A stretch of 7,231 bases of DNA, from NCBI GenBank assembly GCA_964431545.1, contig CAYSLC010000251.1, positions 1 through 7,231 of the forward strand. Direction: 5' to 3'. The position numbers and the translations under genes are program-made. The DNA comes from CAYSLC01 sp964431545 (GTDB lineage Bacteria; Desulfobacterota; Desulfobacteria; Desulfobacterales; JAABSP01). Of the stretch, positions 1 through 6,631 are shown one piece after another (within the stretch, counting starts at the first letter, position 1; each line of letters opens with the position of its first letter). Below the pieces are notes generated by a model. That model saw only the letters and a program-made list of their open reading frames with translations. It did no database searches and was not told where the DNA came from.

Positions 1-2058
1 GAAAAGATGCCCGGCGTCCGGGCCGTCATCACCGGCGACAGCCCGGAGGCGGATCTGATGTGGCCCTACTCCGAGGACATCGAAACAAAACTCTTCGATC
101 CCCACTGCCGGTTCGAGGGGGAGACCGTGGCCGCCGTGGCCGCCGACACCCCCTACCAGGCTTGGGACGCGGTCCGGGCCATCAAGGTCTCCTACGACGT
201 CAAAAAACATCTGGTGGACGAAACCGAAGCGCTGAACGCCGAGGTCGCGGTCCATGAAGGCGGCAACAGGGTCGGGGTCCAGACCCATCAACGGGGGGAC
301 ATCGAAAAAGGGTTTGCCGCCGCCGACGCGGTGGTGGAGGCCGCCTACCGGTCGGCCTGCGAGATCCACACCCCCTTGGAACTCCACGGGTGCGTCGCCA
401 ACTGGGAAGGCGGGGCCCTGACGATCTGGGAATCGACCCAGGGGGTCTACGCGGTGCAGTCCCGGGTGTCCGAGGTGCTGGGGCTTCCCCTTTCCAAGGT
501 CCGGGTCATCGGCCATTACATGGGCGGCGGCTTCGGCAGCAAGCTCCAGGCGAGCAAATACACCATCATCGCGGCCCTTCTGGCCAAGAAGACGGCCCGG
601 CCCGTGAAGCTGTTCCTGAGCCGGGAGGAGACCTATCTGGCGGTGGGCAACCGGCCGCCGTCCAACATGACCCTCAAGGCCGGGGTCAAAAAAGACGGGA
701 CCCTCACCGCCCTGGAGTTCACCTGCACCGGCACGGGCGGGGCCTATCCGGCCGGCGGCACGGCCCTGGTGGACTGGCTCATCCGGGACCTGTACGCCTG
801 CCCCAACGTCCGGACCGAATGCACCGACGTCTACATCAACACCGGCCCGGCCCGGCCCTTCCGGGCCCCCGGCCACCCCCAGGCCTCCTGGGCCCTGGAG
901 CAGATGATGGACGCCTTGGCGGAGAAAATCGGCATGGACCCGGTGGCCATCCGCCTGAAAAACGTCCCCGACATCAGCCAGGGCCGAGACCGGCCCTACA
1001 CCACCACCGGCCTGGAGGAATGCATCGCCAAAGGCGCCGAGGCCTTCGGCTGGGAAAAGTCCCGGAAGGCCGCCGAGGCGCATAACAAAAAAAACAGCCA
1101 CATCAAAAGAGGCGTGGGGATGGGCAGCTGCGTCTGGTTCGTCGGCGGGGGCGGTCCACCCTCCACGGTGGTGATCAAGCTCTTCTCCGACGGCAGCGTC
1201 AACCTCAACATGGGCGCCAGCGACATCGGCACCGGCACCAAGACCGTCATGGCCCTGGTGGCGGCCGAGGAACTGGGGGTCAAGCCGGAGGTGATCCAGA
1301 TCGAAAACGCCGACACCGGCACCACCCAGTACGCCACCCCCAGCGGCGGCAGCAAGACCGTTCCCACCGAGGCCCCCACGGTTCGCAGCGCGGCCATCGC
1401 CGTCAAGCAGGAACTGCTCAAGATGGCGGCGGAGGAACTCGACGCCGACAGGGCCGACCTGCGGTTCGACGCCGACGACATCGTGTCGTCGAAAGACAGT
1501 TCCAAAAAGGTCAACATCAAGGACCTTTCTGGACTCAAAAAGCGCGGCGTGGTCATGGGCGTCGGCCACCGGGGACCCAATCCCGAAAACAGATCGGTCA
1601 ACCCTTTTGCCGCTCAATTCTGCGAAGTCGAGGTCGACACCCGGACCGGCGAGGTCAAGATCCTCCGGTTTCTGGGAACCAACGAAAGCGGGCGGGTCAT
1701 GGACCGGCTCACCTTCGACTGCCAGGTCTTCGGCGGCATCACCATGGGCGTCGGCTTCGGCATGACGGAATGGCGGGTTCTGGACCACGGCCAGACCGGC
1801 AAGATGCTCAACAAAAACTGGCACGACTACAAGCTGCCCACGGCGCTGGACGTGCCCATGGAGATGACCTCGGTCCCCATCGAGATGCCCGACCCCGAAG
1901 CCAACAACACCGGGGCCAAGGGGCTGGGCGAGCCGGTCACCATCCCCACGGGCGGGGCCATCGCCAACGCGGTCTACCATGCCACCGGCATCCGGATGAC
2001 CGATACGCCCATCAATCCGGTCACCCTGAACCGAAAGTTCGCCGAAAAGGAGGGATAA
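1..2058 (+). CDS. Xanthine dehydrogenase-family molybdopterin-binding large subunit (5' partial)
   Basis: Catalytic subunit of a molybdenum hydroxylase, a family that hydroxylates (or reductively dehydroxylates) aromatic, heterocyclic or aldehyde substrates and passes electrons through 2Fe-2S and FAD subunits. The frame is open to the window edge and the first in-frame ATG (7) falls inside the hammerhead domain (MPGVRAVITG), so the true N-terminus, probably some tens of residues, lies upstream. Counting from that ATG: hammerhead domain about 1-75; first cofactor domain about 95-335 with GGGFGSK at 173-179 and FRAPGHPQ at 285-292; second cofactor domain about 370-670 with KGLGEP at 638-643, whose Glu642 matches the family's catalytic glutamate. 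The CoxL signature AYRCSFR is replaced by PFRAPGH, so this is not a form I CO dehydrogenase. It is followed by the FAD subunit after 6 bases. The family call is secure; the substrate cannot be read from sequence. Confidence 0.95.
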   Translation, partial: EKMPGVRAVITGDSPEADLMWPYSEDIETKLFDPHCRFEGETVAAVAADTPYQAWDAVRAIKVSYDVKKHLVDETEALNAEVAVHEGGNRVGVQTHQRGDIEKGFAAADAVVEAAYRSACEIHTPLELHGCVANWEGGALTIWESTQGVYAVQSRVSEVLGLPLSKVRVIGHYMGGGFGSKLQASKYTIIAALLAKKTARPVKLFLSREETYLAVGNRPPSNMTLKAGVKKDGTLTALEFTCTGTGGAYPAGGTALVDWLIRDLYACPNVRTECTDVYINTGPARPFRAPGHPQASWALEQMMDALAEKIGMDPVAIRLKNVPDISQGRDRPYTTTGLEECIAKGAEAFGWEKSRKAAEAHNKKNSHIKRGVGMGSCVWFVGGGGPPSTVVIKLFSDGSVNLNMGASDIGTGTKTVMALVAAEELGVKPEVIQIENADTGTTQYATPSGGSKTVPTEAPTVRSAAIAVKQELLKMAAEELDADRADLRFDADDIVSSKDSSKKVNIKDLSGLKKRGVVMGVGHRGPNPENRSVNPFAAQFCEVEVDTRTGEVKILRFLGTNESGRVMDRLTFDCQVFGGITMGVGFGMTEWRVLDHGQTGKMLNKNWHDYKLPTALDVPMEMTSVPIEMPDPEANNTGAKGLGEPVTIPTGGAIANAVYHATGIRMTDTPINPVTLNRKFAEKEG
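2047..2054 (+). promoter_or_regulatory. Shine-Dalgarno site inside the end of the large-subunit gene
   Basis: AAGGAGGG lies in the last codons of the large-subunit gene, 10 bases before the ATG at 2065. It fixes the start of the FAD subunit and suggests translational coupling of the two subunits. Confidence 0.8.
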
Positions 2059-2064
2059 GACGCC

Positions 2065-3048
2065 ATGCTGCCCAACTTCGCCTACAGCCGGCCCCAAAGA
2101 ATCACGGACGCCGTGGCCCATCTCGCCGACGCCAAAGACGGCCGGATCCACGCCGGCGGCACCGACCTGCTCGGATGCCTCCGGGACGGGATCTTTTCGG
2201 CCGGCACCCTGGTGAGCATCTCCGGCCTCAAGGATCTTCACGGCATCGAGGAGACGGGCGACGGCGGTCTGCGCATCGGCGCCCTCACCACCATCACCGA
2301 AGTGGCCGAAAGCCGCCTGGTCAAGGAACGGTACGCCGGCCTGGCCCAGGGCGCGTCGGAGGTGGCCAGCCCCCAGCTCCGCAACCAGGGGACCATCGGC
2401 GGCAACCTCTGCCAGAAACCCCGCTGCTGGTACTACCGCGGCGAGTTCCACTGCCTGCGCAAAGGCGGCGGGATCTGCTTCGCCGCCGAAGGGGACAACA
2501 CCTTCCACTGCATCTTCGGCAGCGACGACATCTGCTACATCACCCATCCGTCGGACACCGCGCCGAACCTGGCGGCGTTGAACGCCACCATCCACATCAC
2601 CGGTCCCGGAGGCAAACGGACCGAAGCGGCCGAGACGTTTCACATGCCGCCCGCCGTGAACGTCCAGGCCGAGACGGTCCTCCGGCCGGACGAGATCGTC
2701 ACCGCCGTCACCCTGCCTCCGCCGCCGAAGGAGTTCCGCTCCAGCTACCGGAAGATCCGGGCCCGGCGCTCCTGGGATTTCGCCCTGGCCGGCGTGGCGC
2801 TGGCCCTCCAGTTCGAGGGGGACACCGTCAAGAACGGCCGGGTCTTTTTGAGCGGCGCCGCCCCGATCCCCTGGCGATCCGAGCCGGTGGAAAGGGCGAT
2901 CATGGGCAAGTCCCTGGATGAAAAGGTCATCGACGAGGCGGCCGGGGCGGTGGTCCGGAACGCCATGCCCCTAGCTCGGAACAGATACAAATTGCCGCTG
3001 TTCCAGGGGGCCGTCCGGGAAGAACTCACGGCCATCGCAACGGGATAA
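2065..3048 (+). CDS. FAD-binding medium subunit of molybdenum hydroxylase, with cysteine-rich (possible [4Fe-4S]) loop
   Basis: Carries FAD and relays electrons between the iron-sulfur and molybdenum centres and the external partner. It has 327 residues, a normal or slightly long size for the family. FAD-binding motifs are seen at HAGGTDLL (29-36) and TIGGNL (110-115); the C-terminal CO-dehydrogenase flavoprotein-type domain covers about 225-325. Directly after TIGGNL comes an insertion rich in cysteines (C116, C121, C130, C138, C149, C157) with an RCWYYR segment and a C-x7-C pair. From known biology, the beta subunit of 4-hydroxybenzoyl-CoA reductase has a comparable loop binding an additional [4Fe-4S] cluster, so a cluster here is a reasonable inference. 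That does not prove the same substrate. The start at 2065 is set by the AAGGAGGG upstream. Confidence 0.93.
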   Translation: MLPNFAYSRPQRITDAVAHLADAKDGRIHAGGTDLLGCLRDGIFSAGTLVSISGLKDLHGIEETGDGGLRIGALTTITEVAESRLVKERYAGLAQGASEVASPQLRNQGTIGGNLCQKPRCWYYRGEFHCLRKGGGICFAAEGDNTFHCIFGSDDICYITHPSDTAPNLAALNATIHITGPGGKRTEAAETFHMPPAVNVQAETVLRPDEIVTAVTLPPPPKEFRSSYRKIRARRSWDFALAGVALALQFEGDTVKNGRVFLSGAAPIPWRSEPVERAIMGKSLDEKVIDEAAGAVVRNAMPLARNRYKLPLFQGAVREELTAIATG

Positions 3049-3072
3049 CGGAACAAAAGGGGACGGACAACG

Positions 3073-4002
3073 ATGGAGAAGAACGGTTCGGAATTCGATG
3101 TGGTGATCCTGGGCAGCGGGCCGGCCGGCCTCCAGGCGGCGGTCCACGCCTCCCGGGCCAGGGGCGCCGTGGCCGTGGTGGGCCGCCTGAAGGAGAGTTC
3201 CCTGCGCAAGGCCCACGTGGAGAACTACTGCTGCATGAGCGGCGTCATGACCGGCGAAGAGATGCTGGCGCAGGGACGGAAGCAGGCGGAAAATTTCGGG
3301 GCACGGTTCATCGAGGAGGACGTGGTGGACATGGCGCCGGGCGACGACGAACGAATCTCCGTCACCCTGGAATCGGGGTCGGTCCTGACCACCTGGTCGG
3401 TGATCCTGGCCATGGGGGTCTCCCGGAACCGCCTCGGGGTCCCCGGCGAAAAGGCCCTCTCGGCCAAGGGGGTCAGCTACTGTGTGGAGTGCGATGGAAA
3501 TTTCTACAAGGGCAGACCCGTGGCGGTGGTGGGCAACGGAAGCGCCGCCGCCTCCGGCGCCCTCACCCTGCTGATGATCGCGGAGGAGGTCCATCTGATT
3601 TATAAGGAACTGGAGGTGGACGAGACCCTGCGCCATCATGTGGAGAACAGCGGCGTGGTGCGCCACCCCGGCCGGTGGGTCCGATCCATCGAGGGGGAGT
3701 ACGGCGTGGAGAGCGTGACCCTGGATGACGAAAGTGAAATCGAGGTGGAGGCCGTCTTCATCGAAATGGGGGCCAAGGGGGCCCTGGAGCTGGCCACCAA
3801 GCTGGGGGTGGGACTCGATATGGAAGATATGCGATTCATCACCGTCAATCGCAAACAGGAGACCAACATCCCCGGCGTGTACGCCGCCGGCGACATCTGC
3901 GGTCCTCCGTGGCAGATGGCCAAGGCCATCGGCGAAGGATGCGTGGCCGGGCTGGAGGCGGCCGGTTACGCCAAGAAGAAACGCCGGTCCCGGAGCGATT
4001 GA
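3073..4002 (+). CDS. Thioredoxin-reductase-like FAD-dependent pyridine nucleotide-disulfide oxidoreductase
   Basis: A 309-residue flavoprotein of the low-molecular-weight thioredoxin reductase fold. Visible parts in order: FAD dinucleotide motif GSGPAG (14-19); a VENY segment (49-52) followed by CCMSG where thioredoxin reductases usually have PGFP; redox pair CVEC (137-140) followed by DGNFY; second dinucleotide motif GNGSAA (154-159); C-terminal FAD motif in AAGDICG (271-277). The loop that reads HRRxxxRA in NADPH-dependent enzymes is here LIYKELEVDE (175-184), so the arginines that grip the NADPH 2'-phosphate are absent. Possible donors are NADH, ferredoxin or the neighbouring hydroxylase. 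The gene follows the FAD subunit by 24 bases, with a purine-rich AAAAGGGG site about ten bases before the ATG, so it is probably co-transcribed. The tail is strongly basic (KKKRRSR). A thioredoxin partner is possible but none is encoded nearby. Confidence 0.9.
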   Translation: MEKNGSEFDVVILGSGPAGLQAAVHASRARGAVAVVGRLKESSLRKAHVENYCCMSGVMTGEEMLAQGRKQAENFGARFIEEDVVDMAPGDDERISVTLESGSVLTTWSVILAMGVSRNRLGVPGEKALSAKGVSYCVECDGNFYKGRPVAVVGNGSAAASGALTLLMIAEEVHLIYKELEVDETLRHHVENSGVVRHPGRWVRSIEGEYGVESVTLDDESEIEVEAVFIEMGAKGALELATKLGVGLDMEDMRFITVNRKQETNIPGVYAAGDICGPPWQMAKAIGEGCVAGLEAAGYAKKKRRSRSD

Positions 4003-4083
4003 CGGTCCCGAGCCCCGATGAATTCATTCGGATCCGCTGCTCCCCCCCGGTGAACTGAGAAATCTCCCGAAGATCGCCGTCTC

Positions 4084-4108
4084 GGGGGGCGGAGGAACGC
4101 CGCCCCCC
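4084..4108 (+). terminator. GC-rich hairpin after the hydroxylase operon
   Basis: GGGGGGCGG (4084-4092) pairs perfectly with CCGCCCCCC (4100-4108) around a 7-base loop, about 80 bases past the stop of the flavoprotein gene. There is no T-run after it, so it is not a textbook intrinsic terminator. It may still end or protect the 3' end of the operon transcript. Confidence 0.45.
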
Positions 4109-4240
4109 TCCCGCCTTCCGCACGCCATTTATAACGGACTGAATTTCCAAACCGATTCCCCTTCCCTCCCCTTTGCGGCGGCATTTGCCGCGGCGCTTCC
4201 CGGCGCCCGGCTCGTATCTAAAAAATGTGAAGGGCCTAGT

Positions 4241-4259
4241 AAATTTTCGAATTTTTTTT
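4241..4259 (+). terminator. Weak AT hairpin with TTCG loop and T-run
   Basis: AAATT and AATTT form a 5-bp stem around a TTCG tetraloop and run directly into a stretch of T (4252-4259). The layout is that of an intrinsic terminator, but the stem is short and all A-T, so strength is doubtful. It could act together with the GC hairpin at 4084-4108. Confidence 0.3.
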
Positions 4260-4318
4260 CCTACCCCGGCTTTCGATTTCACCCCAACCGATTCTCCGGT
4301 CCGGATCGACCCATTTTC

Positions 4319-4335
4319 ATTAAATAGTATTTAAT
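4319..4335. promoter_or_regulatory. Perfect 17-base palindrome, candidate operator
   Basis: ATTAAATA and TATTTAAT are exact inverted repeats around a single G. It lies in the AT-rich noncoding stretch and has the size and symmetry of a dimeric repressor or activator site. It does not match a consensus I can name with confidence. AT-rich sequence yields such palindromes by chance more readily. Confidence 0.35.
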
Positions 4336-4514
4336 TACAGATAGTTATATACACACTTCCCGGACAAAGTCGCCCCTCCGGCATACTGTCAATTCCCACG
4401 GACAAATACAGCCTCTACCGTATTTACTCATTTCGCGTTTTCATCCATTAATAAATATCAGGACGAAAGAATCATTACCAAAAGGTTCTTCAGGGAGATA
4501 CGACAGGCAACCTT

Positions 4515-4835
4515 ATGAAAACATATAGTATATTTTCAATTGAACCTGAAAGATTCTCCCTTTCCGGAACAACGACCTACTCTGGAATGGATATTGCTTC
4601 TAGTATGGCAACCAAGGACTATTGGAAGAGGATGGAAGGAAAATGGCCAAAAAAAGGTGACATGTCCGCGAACCACCGTCCCTTTCCCCCCGTGGGGATC
4701 CGGAAAGGACGGCGGGGCCTTGACACCCCTTGCAACGTTTTGAAATGCCGAATGGAAAAGGGCGTCCCATGCGACGGTGCGAAGCGCCATGGGGAGCATC
4801 TTTCCAACCACTACAAACCGTATAGCATCAGATAG
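4515..4835 (+). CDS. Doubtful small ORF, 106 residues
   Basis: An open frame from ATG 4515 whose stop (4833-4835) overlaps the ribosome binding site of the next gene, an arrangement seen in translationally coupled genes. Against it: no convincing Shine-Dalgarno before the ATG; codon use shifts from AT-rich in the first 40 codons to GC-rich later; the frame runs through several strong hairpins; and the protein has no recognisable domain. It has a few cysteines (three in residues 72-86) and many basic residues. I think it more likely to be leader sequence than a gene. Confidence 0.22.
   Translation: MKTYSIFSIEPERFSLSGTTTYSGMDIASSMATKDYWKRMEGKWPKKGDMSANHRPFPPVGIRKGRRGLDTPCNVLKCRMEKGVPCDGAKRHGEHLSNHYKPYSIR
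4676..4712 (+). other. Strong hairpin in leader of the small cysteine protein gene
   Basis: CCGTCC-C-TTTCC (4676-4687) pairs with GGAAAGGACGG (4702-4712): 11 base pairs with a single bulged C at 4682. The 14-base loop contains CCCC and GGGG, which may pair further. A second weaker hairpin follows, CCCATG (4766-4771) with CATGGG (4788-4793). No T-run follows the first stem. Role unknown; it may be a terminator-like or attenuator element or part of a structured 5' leader. Confidence 0.4.
4720..4746 (+). promoter_or_regulatory. Candidate sigma-70 promoter for the gene at 4845
   Basis: A perfect -35 hexamer TTGACA (4720-4725) is followed after 15 bases by TGAAAT (4741-4746), a 4 of 6 match to the -10 consensus. 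The spacer is short and the -10 weak, so this is tentative. Transcription from here would give a leader of roughly 90 bases. Confidence 0.3.
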
Positions 4836-4844
4836 GAGGGCGCC

Positions 4845-5072
4845 ATGTCTTTCAAAGCCAACCCCACCCGTAAGTCCGGAACGAGGAATATCTATTGCCC
4901 TTATTACGACAATTGTCTCGATTACTCCGCCAAACGGAACTGGCAGCACTGGGATTGTTCCCAATGCTCCCACAAACGGGCGAAGAAGCCGATCATTGAC
5001 GATCACGTAATGGTCAAGGACTCCAGCCCCTGCTATGAGTTGCCCTCCAGCGTGACCATGTACCTCAACTGA
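4845..5072 (+). CDS. Small cysteine-rich protein, putative zinc-binding
   Basis: A 75-residue soluble protein with a strong ribosome binding site (AGGAGGG at 4834-4840, ATG 4845). Residues 18-41 hold the pattern C-x5-C-x13-C-x2-C (C18, C24, C38, C41) in the context CPYYDNCLDY ... WDCSQC, which looks like a small zinc ribbon or a metal/redox site. A fifth cysteine is C63. Proteins with this CPxYDxCLD style are, to my recollection, found as uncharacterised small proteins in deltaproteobacteria; I cannot name a function. It lies 96 bases before the membrane protein gene and may share its transcript. The good start signal and clear motif make it a credible gene. Confidence 0.75.
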   Translation: MSFKANPTRKSGTRNIYCPYYDNCLDYSAKRNWQHWDCSQCSHKRAKKPIIDDHVMVKDSSPCYELPSSVTMYLN

Positions 5073-5122
5073 TGATCCGCTGCGGTTGGCGATACCGGAC
5101 ATTCTCCGGCCGAATCAACAGT

Positions 5123-5141
5123 CTTTCAAGGGGGGTGAAAG
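5123..5141 (+). other. Short hairpin with G-rich loop upstream of the TVP38 gene
   Basis: CTTTCA (5123-5128) pairs with TGAAAG (5136-5141), exposing an AGGGGGG loop. A 5-bp stem CCGGA/TCCGG (5095-5109) lies just upstream. The G-rich loop resembles a ribosome binding site but sits too far from the ATG at 5169 to be its site. The function is not clear; it may be chance. Confidence 0.25.
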
Positions 5142-5168
5142 AAGTGGTCTTCCTGAAAAAGGTATTCC

Positions 5169-5819
5169 ATGCGAGAAAAGAACAGACGCGCGCTATCGAT
5201 CATTGTTCTCGGCACGATTCTGATCGCGGGGTTGACCTATGTGGTGGTCCGTTACGAACCCCAGAGCTGGCTGGAAAGCCTGATTTCATTCATCAAGGAT
5301 GAACATGCCAACCCCGCGATCTTCATCGCCCTCATGGTCGTCCTGCCCATCGTCGGCTTTCCCATCAGCCTCTTTCTCATCACCGCCGGCCTCAAGTTCG
5401 GCCTCTCCGGCGGCATGCTGGTCAGCGCCGCGGCGATGCCGGTCCACCTGGCCGTCTCCTACTTTCTGGGCAGGTACCTGATCGACCGGCACGTCCGGTC
5501 CCTGCTCGAAAAGACCCGGTACAGCGTGCCGGAAATCCCCTCGGACAAGATCGTTCCCTTCGCGGCGGTCTTCTTCGCCGTTCCGGGGATCCCCTATTCA
5601 TTGAAAAATCTGATCCTGCCCCTGTCCGGGATCTCTTTTTGGCCCTACATGGGTGTCGGCGTAGGGGTCCAATGGGTCATGGGCATCCCTTTTCTGGGGC
5701 TCGGCGGCGCCACGGCCACGATGAACATCTACATGCTCTCCGGCTTTTTCGCCGTTTTGGCGGCGGGGTATTTCTTCAGCCGCTGGCTGAAGAGAAGGTA
5801 CGGCCACATGGTGGAGTGA
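5169..5819 (+). CDS. TVP38/TMEM64 (DedA/SNARE-associated domain) family membrane protein
   Basis: A 216-residue inner-membrane protein. Hydrophobic segments are seen at about 8-27, 50-78, 83-104, 128-150, 158-180 and 187-204. The family core is clear: PIVGFPISLFLITAG (60-74) with a following LKFGLSGG, then a charged stretch (105-127), then VPGIPYSLKN (138-147), which matches the conserved proline-rich re-entrant motif of TVP38/DedA proteins. Relatives are linked to lipid flipping and envelope maintenance; the substrate of this one is unknown. The ATG at 5169 is the first start after an in-frame stop at 5154, and a modest AAAAAGG site lies 6 bases before it. It is convergent with the stress protein gene; no clear terminator was seen in the 87-base gap. 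Confidence 0.9.
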   Translation: MREKNRRALSIIVLGTILIAGLTYVVVRYEPQSWLESLISFIKDEHANPAIFIALMVVLPIVGFPISLFLITAGLKFGLSGGMLVSAAAMPVHLAVSYFLGRYLIDRHVRSLLEKTRYSVPEIPSDKIVPFAAVFFAVPGIPYSLKNLILPLSGISFWPYMGVGVGVQWVMGIPFLGLGGATATMNIYMLSGFFAVLAAGYFFSRWLKRRYGHMVE

Positions 5820-5906
5820 GCCGGCGGGATCTTCTCTTCCCTCCGGCCAATCGGGGCCGCACCCTCCCGTGGAGAACCGACCGTCGTCCGATCGGTGTCG
5901 GAAATC

Positions 5907-6353
5907 CTATGAATTGTCTCCGGGGATGGTTACCACCGGGACGGGGGCATTCTTCACGACCCGATCGGCCACACTTCCGAACCCTTCGGACCCTTTGCGG
6001 CCCCGGGTGGCCATGACCACCATGTCCACGTCCTCCTTCTCGATCAGCTTCAGGATCTCCTCGGAGGGATCCCCCACGGCGATGTGCTTGATGTAGAGAG
6101 GGCAGCCCTGGAGATGGTTCTCGCAGACCTGATCCAGATGCTCCTGGGCCTTGTTCCGTTCCCAATCCTGAATCTCCTGGACCCGCTTCTTCTCGAACTC
6201 GCCGTACCACGGACCGTGGGAGGCGATGTCCTGGATCACATAGAGCACGTGGACCTCGGTCTGGTATTTTTCCACCAGGGAGTTCACATAGGGCAGCGCA
6301 TCCGCCGCATTTCCAGAAAAATCGGTGGGCCAGAGAATCTTCTTCACATCCAT
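5907..6353 (-). CDS. Universal stress protein (UspA family)
   Basis: A cytoplasmic 148-residue single-domain Usp protein. It opens with MDVKKILWPTDFSG, the usual first strand with its conserved Asp11, and ends with SVADRVVKNAPVPVVTI, the typical last helix and strand. The nucleotide-loop region MATRGRKGSEGFGS (114-127) departs from the ATP-binding pattern G-x2-G-x9-G-S/T: the first Gly is Ala115 and only seven residues separate Gly118 from Gly126, so ATP binding is uncertain. The frame stays open far upstream, but the start at 6353 is fixed by AAGGAGG seven bases before it and by agreement with family length; the upstream translation is low-complexity. It has its own candidate promoter at 6472-6499. 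Confidence 0.93.
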   Translation of the reverse strand: MDVKKILWPTDFSGNAADALPYVNSLVEKYQTEVHVLYVIQDIASHGPWYGEFEKKRVQEIQDWERNKAQEHLDQVCENHLQGCPLYIKHIAVGDPSEEILKLIEKEDVDMVVMATRGRKGSEGFGSVADRVVKNAPVPVVTIPGDNS

Positions 6354-6471
6354 TGCGTTCCCTCCTTTGTTGGTGTTTCCGAGAAGCGGCCGGTCTCCGG
6401 GGGCGGGGGGCGATTTCAACGCGCCGCCGCCTCCGGCGTCGACCATTCCCCGCCACGGATCCAATAGGGAT

Positions 6472-6499
6472 ATAATAAGCTGTGGAAAGGAGAAATCAA
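6472..6499 (-). promoter_or_regulatory. Candidate sigma-70 promoter of the universal stress protein gene
   Basis: Read on the - strand, TTGATT (6499-6494) and TATTAT (6477-6472) are separated by 16 bases, matching the -35 and -10 consensus at 4 and 5 of 6 positions. Transcription would begin near 6465, giving a leader of about 110 bases. Confidence 0.45.
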
Positions 6500-6631
6500 A
6501 GAGGGGGGAAGGCGGTATTTTTATCAGGGGCGGCGGAGGCGGGGATCCAACGGTCCTTTGCCCGGAAGATCCCGACCCGGCGGTGGAGCAAGATACACTG
6601 TTCTTTTCAACAAAATAGGGTCGTCTACGGA

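Larger units (their letters stand above)
4003..4514. other. Long intergenic region, GC-rich then AT-rich
   Basis: No convincing gene was seen on either strand. The first 200 bases are GC-rich and contain a strong hairpin (4084-4108). From about 4210 the composition changes sharply to AT-rich, with a short hairpin plus T-run (4241-4259) and a perfect palindrome (4319-4335). A second, shorter palindrome TCCGGTCCGGA sits at 4295-4305. The octamer CGGACAAA occurs twice, near 4363 and 4409. The AT-rich part may be a promoter/operator region for the genes to the right; no clear -35/-10 pair could be fixed in it. Confidence 0.6.

Noticed and set aside
996..1601. 201-residue - strand frame inside the large subunit gene
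   Set aside because: It is antisense to strongly conserved coding sequence and has no motif or start signal; such frames are common opposite GC-rich genes.
1..2058. Carbon monoxide dehydrogenase large subunit
   Set aside because: The form I CoxL active-site signature AYRCSFR is replaced by PFRAPGH, as in other xanthine dehydrogenase-family hydroxylases.
4719..4733. Possible sigma-54 promoter ending in TTGC
   Set aside because: The required GG at -24 is absent (TT instead) at correct spacing from the GC, so a sigma-70 reading of TTGACA is preferred.
4536..5102. Long open frame on the - strand, 188 residues
   Set aside because: It lies opposite the well-supported small cysteine protein and the hairpin region, has no recognisable motif, and looks like a shadow of GC-rich sequence.
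5072..5302. 76-residue + strand frame overlapping the start of the TVP38 gene
   Set aside because: It overlaps the clear membrane protein in another frame, and its translation lacks any domain or hydrophobic pattern. It is a shadow, not a frameshifted part of the gene.
5820..5906. Bidirectional terminator between the TVP38 and stress protein genes
   Set aside because: Only a 5-bp ACCGA/TCGGT pairing with a long loop was seen, and no T-run on either strand.
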